A stretch of DNA of 12,938 nt, from positions 1-12,938 of the forward strand of contig JAFAFM010000174.1 in the NCBI GenBank assembly GCA_023423495.1, read 5' to 3'. The translations under genes were made by a program, and so were the position numbers. Below the pieces are notes generated by a model. That model saw only the letters and a program-made list of their open reading frames with translations, was not told the origin of the DNA and made no database searches. The DNA is from Armatimonadota bacterium (GTDB lineage Bacteria > Armatimonadota > Fimbriimonadia > Fimbriimonadales > Fimbriimonadaceae). Positions 1-6,361 of the stretch are shown in pieces; positions within the stretch are counted from its first letter, which is position 1, and every line of letters starts with the position of its first letter.

Positions 1-883
1 GGAGAATGATGTCTATGTCCAGTTGCGTCCGGAGCGGAGGTGTGATTTTGTAATGAGTTTGGAATTCACCGACGGCCTCATCCGTGAAGGTGAAATGCAT
101 GGGGCAGATCTCGCAGGTGACCGGCGCCCCGAGATACTTTGCCTGACGGATCATCTCCACCGCGCCCCAAGTGCTTACCCGCATCACGTGCAGTTGGCAG
201 TTGGTGTGCAGGCTCAGGAGACAGTTGCGCATCACCATGATCTCTTCTGCAGAACGCGGCATGCCCTTGAGGCCTAGCATCGCGCTTACCGCGCCTTCAT
301 TCATGCTCGCTTCTTTGGTGAGGCTCAAGTCCTCGCAGTGCGCCATGATCGGCAGATCAAGCTGCACGCAGAATTCCATTGCCTGCTGCATCATCGACGA
401 GCTTTGGATCGGGAAGCCTTCGTCGCTGGCGGCAACGATTCCCGCCCGCTTCAGGGCGCTTAGATCGGTGAGCCGTTCCCCCTTCATATCAACCGTCAGG
501 GCACCCACCGGGGCGACAAACACGCCACCGGCGCCGGGAGAAGCTGACTTATCGAGGATGTAATCGATAAGCGCGGGATTATCCAGGGCCGGCTCGGTAT
601 TAGGCATGCAGCACACGGTGGTGAAACCACCGGCAGCGGCGGCTTGGGTGCCTGTTTCAATCGTTTCTTTGTGTTGCTGGCCAGGCTCCCGAAGGTGTAC
701 ATGCGGGTCCACCAATCCGGGTGTGATCCACATACCAGTGCTGTCGTAAACCTCATCGACGCCCGTCGTATCCACGTTTGAGCCGAACCCGGCTACTTGG
801 GCATCTTCTATGACGAGATCGCCGATAACATCGAGCTCTTGCGATGGATCGAGGATTCTTCCGTTCTTTAGGAGGGTTTTCAC
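1..883 (-). CDS. pyrC: Dihydroorotase (class I), C-terminus cut by window edge
   Basis: Dihydroorotase interconverts carbamoyl-aspartate and dihydroorotate, the third step of UMP synthesis. About 294 residues are present; the C-terminus, including the catalytic Asp expected near residue 305, lies outside. The GTG start at 883-881 overlaps the pyrB stop as GTGA and has a purine-rich GGGAGC/AAGAAG stretch upstream. Visible motifs are the metal site DPHVHLREPG (His61, His63), the MPNTEPALDNP substrate region (about 93-103), SDEG (Asp154, the position of the bridging carboxylate), AHCED (His182), and VTCEICPMHF with YKITPPLRT near the cut end. Oddity: the motif that normally reads HVCHVST reads HVMRVST, so the conserved metal-ligand His is Arg235 (codon at 181-179). 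The usual PHH is PMH and the usual DDG is DEG. It is clearly of the family; whether it is fully catalytic is uncertain. A divergent or structural dihydroorotase-like partner of PyrB is the alternative. Confidence 0.93.
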   Translation of the reverse strand, partial: MKTLLKNGRILDPSQELDVIGDLVIEDAQVAGFGSNVDTTGVDEVYDSTGMWITPGLVDPHVHLREPGQQHKETIETGTQAAAAGGFTTVCCMPNTEPALDNPALIDYILDKSASPGAGGVFVAPVGALTVDMKGERLTDLSALKRAGIVAASDEGFPIQSSSMMQQAMEFCVQLDLPIMAHCEDLSLTKEASMNEGAVSAMLGLKGMPRSAEEIMVMRNCLLSLHTNCQLHVMRVSTWGAVEMIRQAKYLGAPVTCEICPMHFTFTDEAVGEFQTHYKITPPLRTQLDIDIIL

Positions 884-1875
884 TTCTTCTTAGCTCCCGC
901 AGAAGTCTTTCGAGGTTGGCCCGCCGGCTCTGGAGCGGTTTCGGTGCTGGGTGGACTAGGCTCTTTATCTTCGGCGGTAAATACCCAGTACAGAGACGCG
1001 ATCCGTACGAAAATTCCGTTCTCAATTTGACTCGTGATGACGGATCGCTCACCGTCGGCCGCCATGTCATCTAGTTCGACGCCGCGATTGATCGGCCCCG
1101 GATGCATCAACAAACAATCTCGATTTGCCCAGCGCAGCGTCTCACGGTTGATCTGATACATGCTGGCGTATTCGGTCACGGAGCTCAACATCCCCTCCCG
1201 CATTCGTTCCTTCTGGAGTCGAAGGCAGATGATGACGTCGGCCCCTTCGATGCCTTGCCGCAGGTCGTAGTGCACTTCACCGGGGAGCATTTGCATATGC
1301 GTTGGCATCAGCGTACGGGGCCCCACAAACCGAACTTCCGCGCCCATCTTGGAGAGCAGCCACGCATTCGAACGCGCGACGCGGGAATGCTCCACGTCGC
1401 CCACAATCGCAACGCTCAATCCGTTCAAACTGCCCTTGCGCTCCAAGATTGTGAGGGCGTCGGCCAGAGCTTGAGTGGGGTGCTCATGCTGCCCATCACC
1501 ACCATTCAGAACCGGACCTCCGAAATACTTGGCAGCCAGATCGGCCGAGCCTGACGCCCGGTGCCGCATCACAAGCCCGTTGAGCCTCTCGTAGCGAAGG
1601 GTTAGCACGGTGTCCTTAAAGGTCTCGCCCTTAGCCATGGAGGAGCCACCAGACGAAAAGTTGGCGGTCTTCATCCTCAGGTAGTGAGCCGCCTGTTCAA
1701 ACGAAACGCGGGTCCGCGTTGAGTTTTCAAAGAACAGCATGCCAACAACCTGACTGCTTAGGTTCGGCACATCCCTTCCTTCGAGAATTCGCAGTTTGAA
1801 ATCCGCGCCCAGGCTGAGCAATTCCTCGATGTTTTCGGTCGCCAAGTGCCGAATGCCGAGCAGGTTCCTAGCCAT
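880..1875 (-). CDS. pyrB: Aspartate carbamoyltransferase catalytic subunit
   Basis: This enzyme condenses carbamoyl phosphate with aspartate to give carbamoyl-aspartate, the committed step of pyrimidine synthesis, in the cytoplasm. The 331 residues contain the signatures of the family: carbamoyl-phosphate loop FFENSTRTR (48-56), SSMAKGET (78-85) supplying the Ser/Lys of the neighbouring active site, HPTQALADA (132-140), GDVEHSRVARS (159-169), the 219-RLQKERM segment and HPGPINRGVE (258-267). The ATG at 1875-1873 overlaps the pyrR stop by one base (TAATG), so the two are translationally coupled. A GGAG motif lies just upstream inside pyrR. The catalytic fold ends around residue 302. A roughly 30-residue tail rich in Pro, Ser, Thr and Glu, ending in three Lys, follows and is not usual in the family. 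No pyrI regulatory subunit is seen nearby; the next gene is pyrC. Confidence 0.97.
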   Translation of the reverse strand: MARNLLGIRHLATENIEELLSLGADFKLRILEGRDVPNLSSQVVGMLFFENSTRTRVSFEQAAHYLRMKTANFSSGGSSMAKGETFKDTVLTLRYERLNGLVMRHRASGSADLAAKYFGGPVLNGGDGQHEHPTQALADALTILERKGSLNGLSVAIVGDVEHSRVARSNAWLLSKMGAEVRFVGPRTLMPTHMQMLPGEVHYDLRQGIEGADVIICLRLQKERMREGMLSSVTEYASMYQINRETLRWANRDCLLMHPGPINRGVELDDMAADGERSVITSQIENGIFVRIASLYWVFTAEDKEPSPPSTETAPEPAGQPRKTSAGAKKK

Positions 1876-2405
1876 TAAGCGTTTCCTCCATTTGTCTCCA
1901 ACACCACTGCATCCTCCCCGTCGAACTCATTGACCTTCACCACGATGTGATCGCTTTTGTCGGTATTCACCATCTTGCCACAGTAGTTCGCCACGATGGG
2001 CAATTCGCGATGACCGCGATCGATCAGTACCGCAAGTTGGACATTTTGGGGTCGCCCAAGCTGCATGAGCGCGTCGAGCGCGGCGCGAATCGTTCGGCCG
2101 GTAAACATCACCTCGTCGACGATGACGACTTTCTTGCCGGAAATCTGAAACGGAATCTCCGTCTCATCAGTTTCGGAAGGCTTGCGGTCATCCCGGAAGC
2201 GGCTGATATCCAACTTGCCGCAGGGCACGGTCGTACCCTCAATCTGGGTCATGAGAAATGCGAGACGCTTCGCGACTGGCCAACCTCTTCGCATCACTCC
2301 AACTACCACGAGGTCTTCTGCCCCCGCGTTTGATTCCAAGATTTCGTGCGCCATGCGACCGAGCGTTCGTCGCATATCTCCGGCATCGAGGAGCACGGTT
2401 GCCAT
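1875..2405 (-). CDS. pyrR: PyrR bifunctional regulator / uracil phosphoribosyltransferase
   Basis: PyrR proteins sense uridine nucleotides, usually regulating pyr mRNA by binding a leader hairpin, and many also convert uracil plus PRPP to UMP. The 176 residues match the family in length. The PRPP-binding loop VVIVDEVMFTGRT lies at 93-105. The family segments LDISRFRDD (65-73) and IDRGHRELPIVANYCGK (128-144) are intact, including the basic RGHREL patch. It is first in the pyrR-pyrB-pyrC operon and its stop shares a base with the pyrB start. The ATG at 2405 has no Shine-Dalgarno. Instead an extended -10-like element lies 8 bases upstream, which suggests a leaderless transcript. I saw no match to the Bacillus PyrR-binding loop consensus upstream, so the control mechanism may differ from classical attenuation. 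Identity is firm; the mode of regulation is open. Confidence 0.95.
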   Translation of the reverse strand: MATVLLDAGDMRRTLGRMAHEILESNAGAEDLVVVGVMRRGWPVAKRLAFLMTQIEGTTVPCGKLDISRFRDDRKPSETDETEIPFQISGKKVVIVDEVMFTGRTIRAALDALMQLGRPQNVQLAVLIDRGHRELPIVANYCGKMVNTDKSDHIVVKVNEFDGEDAVVLETNGGNA

Positions 2406-2750
2406 TGGCTGGAATTATGGCATGACCTATTCCGGGCGAATCCGGCATTTGTGCTTAGTCGGAAGCAGGGCGAGCGCATATTCGACCGTCGAGTGGCTCG
2501 GGAGGTTCCTCCAATCCTACAAACCCCGATGAATTACCAGACCTCTGCCAAATCCGCCACGGAAATAGTGTGTTTGGCACGTGTAGGGAAGCGCGTCTGC
2601 TCTTGACGGCGGTGGGTCGAACCGCAAATTACGGAGGTTGGACAGGTTCCCAAGCGCGCTCGCTGGCAAAAAAAACCTGGTGAAGTCCTGAGTTTTCCAA
2701 AAAGAAAACCGAGATGAATTACTGGGTTTCAACCCGCGGAGAGTTTCTAC
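2406..2750. other. Divergent intergenic region between pyrR and the pilus operon
   Basis: This 345-base region must hold the control elements of two divergent operons. I find no convincing protein or RNA gene in it. Visible elements: the pyrR -10 (2414-2422); a short palindrome GGAGGTTCCTCC (2501-2512); a direct repeat GATGAATTAC at 2528-2537 and 2713-2722; an inverted repeat CAGGTT/AACCTG (2643-2648 and 2674-2679); a small hairpin GTTTTC/GAAAAC (2692-2697 and 2704-2709); and a second hairpin around GGGTTTCAACCC (2724-2735). TTGACG at 2603-2608 could be a -35 for the pilus operon, but nothing at the right spacing makes a good -10, so I do not call that promoter. Confidence 0.6.
2414..2422 (-). 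promoter_or_regulatory. Extended -10 promoter of the pyrR operon
   Basis: On the minus strand this reads TGCCATAAT: a TGn extension plus CATAAT (five of six consensus bases). Eight bases separate it from the pyrR ATG, so transcription would begin at or within a couple of bases of the start codon. No good -35 is visible (GATTCG or GGATTC at 17-18 bases), which an extended -10 can compensate for. There is no Shine-Dalgarno before pyrR. Confidence 0.5.
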
Positions 2751-3569
2751 ATGTACGAAGCATATTGGGGTTTGTCCGAGCCACCGTTCAGCTTAACGCC
2801 GGATCCACGGTTCTTATATATGAGCCGGGGCCACGAAGACGCATTGATGATGTTGCACTACGCAATCTCGCGAAACAAGGGAGCCGCAATGCTGTCCGGA
2901 GATATCGGCCTGGGCAAAACGACGGTTAGCCGGAAGCTTCTGGATTTACTGGATCCGGTCCACAACCGCATCGTGCTTATCGTTAACCCAATTTTGACTC
3001 CGACACAAGTGCTTCAGGAGATCCTTTCTCAGCTTGAGTTCGAAACCCAGTCTCGAAACCGGCAAACCTTGGTGCAAGAGCTGCATAAGCAGTTGCTCGC
3101 CTATTACGAGCGAGGTCAGCGCGTAGTGCTGATGATCGACGAAGCCCACCTCATCCGCTCCACTGCGACCTTCGAAGAACTTCGTCTGCTGCTGAACTGC
3201 CAGATGAACGACCAATTCCTACTGTCGCTCGTCTTGCTTGGCCAGAACGAACTTCGGCCAAAGATCGCTAAGGTTCCTGCTTTGGAGCAGCGCCTCGCTG
3301 TACGACAAAACTTGAAGCCGCTCGACGTCACCGAAACGGGCGAAATGATTCTTCACCGACTCCAAGTCGCCGGCTACACCGAAGAAGCTCATCCATTCTC
3401 TCCCGACGCCATTTTTGAAATCCACAAGTACACGAAGGGTTACCCGCGGCTGATCAGCCAGATCGCTGACAACGCACTCATGATCGCGTTTGTTCAGAAG
3501 AAGCAGATCGTCGACGGTTTCATGATCCACAACCTCGTGAATGAGTTCGCAGGGAGGGACGCAGCATGA
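2751..3569 (+). CDS. ExeA/GspA-like AAA ATPase leading the pilus operon
   Basis: A 272-residue soluble P-loop ATPase. The N-terminus (MYEAYWGLSEPPF then PDPRFLYMS, residues 1-25) is the hallmark of the ExeA/GspA family, also seen in TniB-like ATPases. Walker A is GDIGLGKT at 50-57, Walker B is VVLMIDEAH at 125-133, sensor 1 is around VLLGQNEL (161-168), an Arg-finger candidate is Arg181, and the sensor 2 motif GYPRLIS is at 230-236. The ATG follows GGAGAG (2738-2743) by seven bases. Unlike full ExeA it ends after the AAA domain: no transmembrane segment and no periplasmic peptidoglycan-binding domain. It overlaps the HTH gene by four bases (ATGA) and heads the pilMNOPQ operon. In type II systems ExeA-ExeB helps the secretin through the cell wall. 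Here a purely cytoplasmic role, such as regulation or assembly control with the HTH partner, seems likelier, but this is inference. Confidence 0.85.
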   Translation: MYEAYWGLSEPPFSLTPDPRFLYMSRGHEDALMMLHYAISRNKGAAMLSGDIGLGKTTVSRKLLDLLDPVHNRIVLIVNPILTPTQVLQEILSQLEFETQSRNRQTLVQELHKQLLAYYERGQRVVLMIDEAHLIRSTATFEELRLLLNCQMNDQFLLSLVLLGQNELRPKIAKVPALEQRLAVRQNLKPLDVTETGEMILHRLQVAGYTEEAHPFSPDAIFEIHKYTKGYPRLISQIADNALMIAFVQKKQIVDGFMIHNLVNEFAGRDAA

Positions 3570-4024
3570 ATTTAGCCGACGCCATTCGAATGGCTGCTCA
3601 AAACCCCACCCCGGTGGCCGCTTCTCTAAAGGCGATGGTGGCCAAACCAGATGTTATCGACAGCGAGGCTCGCCAAGAGCCCACAACAGCAACGGAGAGC
3701 ACTATGGAGCAATTTCACGAAGAGGCAAGGATGCCCGACCCGCCTTCTCCCGCCGTGGCAAACGGTGGAGTTGTGCGGTTAGAGCTATTCCTATCGCCCG
3801 AACAATTGAGCGGCCTGTTCCGCGCAGTTGTCGCCAACCAGCACACGGTCATGACGCTCCGAGAGGCGGCCAAGTACCTGCGCATCGCACCAAATCACTT
3901 GGCGCAGATGGCACAGGAAGGCAAGATCCCGGCGCTGATGATCGATGGCAAATGGAGATTCGCCCGCAGCGGCGTCGACGAATGGCTATGCCTGCAAGGA
4001 CAAGTGCGGGAGATGGAGGCCTAA
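3566..4024 (+). CDS. Excisionase/MerR-type helix-turn-helix protein in the pilus operon
   Basis: A 152-residue protein with a C-terminal DNA-binding domain of the excisionase (HTH_17, MerR-like) type at about 95-142: TLREAAKYLRIAPNHLAQMA, then EGKIPALMIDGKWRF and the closing VDEWL. The first 65 residues are low-complexity (Ala, Pro, Glu, Thr) and probably disordered. A short predicted strand-helix segment, RLELFLSPEQLSGLFRAVV (71-89), may be a dimerisation or partner-binding element. The start ATG overlaps the ATPase stop (ATGA) and GGAGGG (3552-3557) precedes it. It ends four bases before pilM. In this domain family single HTH units bind DNA as regulators or architectural factors. Being coupled to the ATPase on one side and pilM on the other, it could be an operon autoregulator or the ATPase's partner. 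No recombinase or phage gene is present, so a true excisionase is unlikely. Confidence 0.82.
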   Translation: MNLADAIRMAAQNPTPVAASLKAMVAKPDVIDSEARQEPTTATESTMEQFHEEARMPDPPSPAVANGGVVRLELFLSPEQLSGLFRAVVANQHTVMTLREAAKYLRIAPNHLAQMAQEGKIPALMIDGKWRFARSGVDEWLCLQGQVREMEA

Positions 4025-4028
4025 TCCT

Positions 4029-5105
4029 ATGGGAATGTTTACCAAGAAGAGCTTTATCGGAATTGACCTGGGCCACCACACCATTAAGGCTGTGGCGCTC
4101 GAACGCACGCCAAGTGGCTGGAGAGTTGCACGCTATGCGTCGACTCGCACGCCCATGGATGCGGTGAAGGACGGCGTGATCACGGACATGCCCAGCGTGG
4201 TGTCCGCCCTCCGTGGCTTGTTGAAGGACAATGGTTTGAACTCCGGCGGGGCGATGATCGCCGTCGCCGGTGGCTCTGTTGTTGTACGACAGGTTCGGAT
4301 GCCGAAGATGGCCGAAGCAACGCTTCGAAAGTCCATTAAGTTCGAAGCCAGCCGCTACGTGCCAAGCTCGGTTGAAGACAGCTACATCGAATTCGAAATC
4401 ATAGGTCCGGTGGACGACCAGCAGATGGATGTGTTGATGGTCGCCGCTCCGAAGGATGTGGTGGAAAGCCGACTTCAAGCCTGTGAAGAAGCCGGTTTGG
4501 AAGTGGAGGCCGTGGATATCGAGGCCTTCGCGATGTACCGCGCGCTCGTCGAAGCTGACCTCGACCAAGAGTATTCGGACAAGACGATCGCCCTGGTCGA
4601 TGTCGGTTCTGCAACCACCAACGTCTCGGTGGTCAGCCACGGTGTCTTCTCCATGACCCGCTCTATTCCACAAGGGGCAGACACGCTTACTCAAGCGCTC
4701 AAGAGCTACTTCAAGCTTTCCGACGAGGACGCAGAGTCGGGTAAGGCCCAACTCGACCTTCGGGAGCTTTTGGAGGATGGCAAGCCAAAGGAGAATCCTC
4801 CCCTGCGAGTTCTCCAGCCCCATGTCGACGACTTAGTCCGAGAGATTCGACGGTCGCTGAACTACTACCAATCGCAACAGCAGGAGGGCGCAGCCAAGCA
4901 GATCGACCAAATCCTCCTCACCGGCGGGGGCGCGAAGCTCAGCGGCTTGGCGGAGTACTTCGGCCACAAGCTCTCGATTCCAACGGACTTACAGGACGTT
5001 TTCAGCAACCCAAGGTTCGCCCACTTCGGCGATGTCGATGAATCGGGTCTTGACCTGTCGGTTGCTTCCGGACTTGCAATGCGCGCCCATGCAAAGGCGG
5101 CTTAG
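4029..5105 (+). CDS. pilM: Type IV pilus assembly actin-like ATPase PilM
   Basis: PilM is a cytoplasmic actin-fold ATP-binding protein that docks on the N-terminal tail of PilN and links the pilus motor side to the membrane alignment complex. The 358 residues fit the family length (about 350). The phosphate-1 loop is FIGIDLGHHTIKAVALE near the N-terminus, phosphate-2 is IALVDVGSATTNVSVV in the middle, and the adenosine motif ILLTGGGAKLSGL is near the C-terminus. The reading frame is open further upstream, to an ATG at 3945 inside the HTH gene. I choose the ATG at 4029 because GGAGG (4015-4019) lies nine bases before it and the actin fold starts immediately. The ATG at 4035 is a less well spaced alternative. 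The gene starts four bases after the HTH gene and is followed after nine bases by pilN. Confidence 0.95.
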   Translation: MGMFTKKSFIGIDLGHHTIKAVALERTPSGWRVARYASTRTPMDAVKDGVITDMPSVVSALRGLLKDNGLNSGGAMIAVAGGSVVVRQVRMPKMAEATLRKSIKFEASRYVPSSVEDSYIEFEIIGPVDDQQMDVLMVAAPKDVVESRLQACEEAGLEVEAVDIEAFAMYRALVEADLDQEYSDKTIALVDVGSATTNVSVVSHGVFSMTRSIPQGADTLTQALKSYFKLSDEDAESGKAQLDLRELLEDGKPKENPPLRVLQPHVDDLVREIRRSLNYYQSQQQEGAAKQIDQILLTGGGAKLSGLAEYFGHKLSIPTDLQDVFSNPRFAHFGDVDESGLDLSVASGLAMRAHAKAA

Positions 5106-5114
5106 GACACAAAG

Positions 5115-5714
5115 ATGCCACTTATCAACTTAATTCAGGAACAAAGGCTGGCCCAGAAGAAGAACGAGTCAAAAGCTCGGACATTCTTCTTCCTATTCGT
5201 CGGCTCTGCAGTGGCTTCGGTCGCTAGCTTTGGATATTTCTGGCTTCAGACCGAGGGGCTGTCGCGTGAAAAGGCAACCCTGGAAGCGCAGATCCAAAAG
5301 AACGCACCGTTGGTCGAGCAAATCGGGGAGTATCAGAAGCAATACGCTGAAATCGCGCCCCGCCTCAAGACGCTCGAAGATGCTCAATTGGTGAGCGGAC
5401 GCTGGGGCCGGATCCTGACGCATATCGCGCGTCAGACTCCAAAGCCAACGTGGCTTACAGCCATGCGGGTTTCAGCGAGCGATCTTACCAAGCCGATTAA
5501 CTTAAGTCTCGTCGGCGTGGCTCCCGGCCAGGAGCCGATATCCGAGTTCATTCTGCGAATGCAGAATAGCCAAGACTTGGAAAACGTGAACCTCAAGTTT
5601 TCTCAGGAAAAGGTTCTTCAGTACACGAAGGCGGTCGAGTTCGAAGTGACGGCGGACATCGTCGGCACGGCCGAACAGAAGCCAAAAGAATTGAAAGAGG
5701 GGGAAGGAAGTTGA
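5115..5714 (+). CDS. pilN: Type IV pilus inner-membrane protein PilN
   Basis: PilN is a bitopic inner-membrane protein. Its cytoplasmic tail binds PilM and its periplasmic domain pairs with PilO. The 199 residues start with PLINLIQEQ, the position and form of the PilM-binding INLLP motif, though the usual Pro is replaced. A single transmembrane segment follows at about 23-45, then a coiled-coil stretch (about 48-92) and a ferredoxin-like periplasmic domain (about 95-185). The charged end (EQKPKELKEGEGS) is probably flexible. AGGA at 5104-5107 lies seven bases before the ATG. The gene sits between pilM and pilO, overlapping pilO by four bases (TTGA), which supports the assignment since PilN sequences are poorly conserved. 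Confidence 0.92.
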   Translation: MPLINLIQEQRLAQKKNESKARTFFFLFVGSAVASVASFGYFWLQTEGLSREKATLEAQIQKNAPLVEQIGEYQKQYAEIAPRLKTLEDAQLVSGRWGRILTHIARQTPKPTWLTAMRVSASDLTKPINLSLVGVAPGQEPISEFILRMQNSQDLENVNLKFSQEKVLQYTKAVEFEVTADIVGTAEQKPKELKEGEGS

Positions 5715-6361
5715 AACGCGGTCCAAATCCAAAGACATTTATGTTGATGGCCGGCGGAACGCTCTTGTTGGGGCTTATTGCATCCCACTTTGGTTACAGT
5801 CAAATGTCCGAAGTGGAAGGCGAAGTCGCAGCGCTGAAGACGGAAGTCAAGGATGAGCGCGAAGTTCAGGCGGAACTCGATAAGGCAAAAGGAACTCTCG
5901 ATGAGTGCCTGGCCAAATTGCAGCATCTAGAAGAAGGTATCCCAACCTTCGCCTATGTGCCTACTCTGATGACCGAGTTGGAGCGAACCGGCAAAGCACA
6001 CGGCATTAAAGTGCTTGGCGTTCGGCCGGTGATCAAGCCTGTTGTTCCGACGTTGAAGTCGGAAGACGGCTCCACAACGGTCGCCAAGAAGGCGTACGAC
6101 GAGCTGACGATCGAAGTGAAAGGCTTCGGCAGCTATGGTTCGGTGATGCGATGGGTCAACGGCCTGCAGCAATTCCCCAAGATTGTTGCCGCCCGCTCGG
6201 TGCAGCTCGCACCCAAGCCAGATCCAATCACGAAAGGCACTTCCCTCGACATGACGGTGGAACTTCGTGCCTATGTATTCAAGCAGCCGCAGGATGCGGT
6301 GAAGAATTCTGACTTGGCGAATAAATCCGCCAATTTGAAGGTGAAACGCAATGAAGGATGA
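5711..6361 (+). CDS. pilO: Type IV pilus inner-membrane protein PilO
   Basis: PilO pairs with PilN in the inner membrane and contacts PilP, forming the periplasmic alignment subcomplex. The 216 residues show a short basic cytoplasmic tail, one transmembrane helix (about 10-28), a coiled coil (about 32-75) and a ferredoxin-like domain (about 78-195) with the typical LERTGKAHGIKVLGVRP segment (90-106). I accept a TTG start at 5711 that overlaps the pilN stop as TTGA. A purine-rich GGGGGAAGGAAG run precedes it, and the basic tail needed for topology would be lost if the next ATG (5741, no ribosome site) were used. The end overlaps the next gene by 11 bases. Confidence 0.9.
   Translation: MKRGPNPKTFMLMAGGTLLLGLIASHFGYSQMSEVEGEVAALKTEVKDEREVQAELDKAKGTLDECLAKLQHLEEGIPTFAYVPTLMTELERTGKAHGIKVLGVRPVIKPVVPTLKSEDGSTTVAKKAYDELTIEVKGFGSYGSVMRWVNGLQQFPKIVAARSVQLAPKPDPITKGTSLDMTVELRAYVFKQPQDAVKNSDLANKSANLKVKRNEG

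Noticed and set aside
2406..2600. Possible PyrR-binding hairpin loop upstream of pyrR
   Set aside because: The best candidate (GGCAGAGGTCT, minus strand) fails most fixed positions of the Bacillus consensus and no terminator stem with a T-tract is nearby.
2603..2631. TTGACG followed by AAATTA as pilus operon promoter
   Set aside because: The -35 is fair but the hexamer at 17-18 base spacing matches the -10 consensus poorly and lies about 120 bases from the gene; not enough to call.
2600..2640. TTCGA-containing segment on the minus strand that looks like a tRNA T-arm
   Set aside because: The T-stem does not pair beyond one or two bases and no acceptor, D or anticodon arms can be drawn.
3566..4024. 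True phage excisionase
   Set aside because: No integrase, attachment site or phage gene is present; the HTH protein is locked into the pilus operon by overlap and spacing.
3541..4167. 208-codon plus-strand frame overlapping the HTH gene and pilM start
   Set aside because: It is a shifted frame over genes with clear domains; the product is Arg/Gly/Pro-rich without structure.
3849..4823. 324-codon open frame antisense to pilM and the HTH gene
   Set aside because: It is opposite two well-supported genes, rich in His/Arg/Asp as expected of a mirror frame, with no motif.
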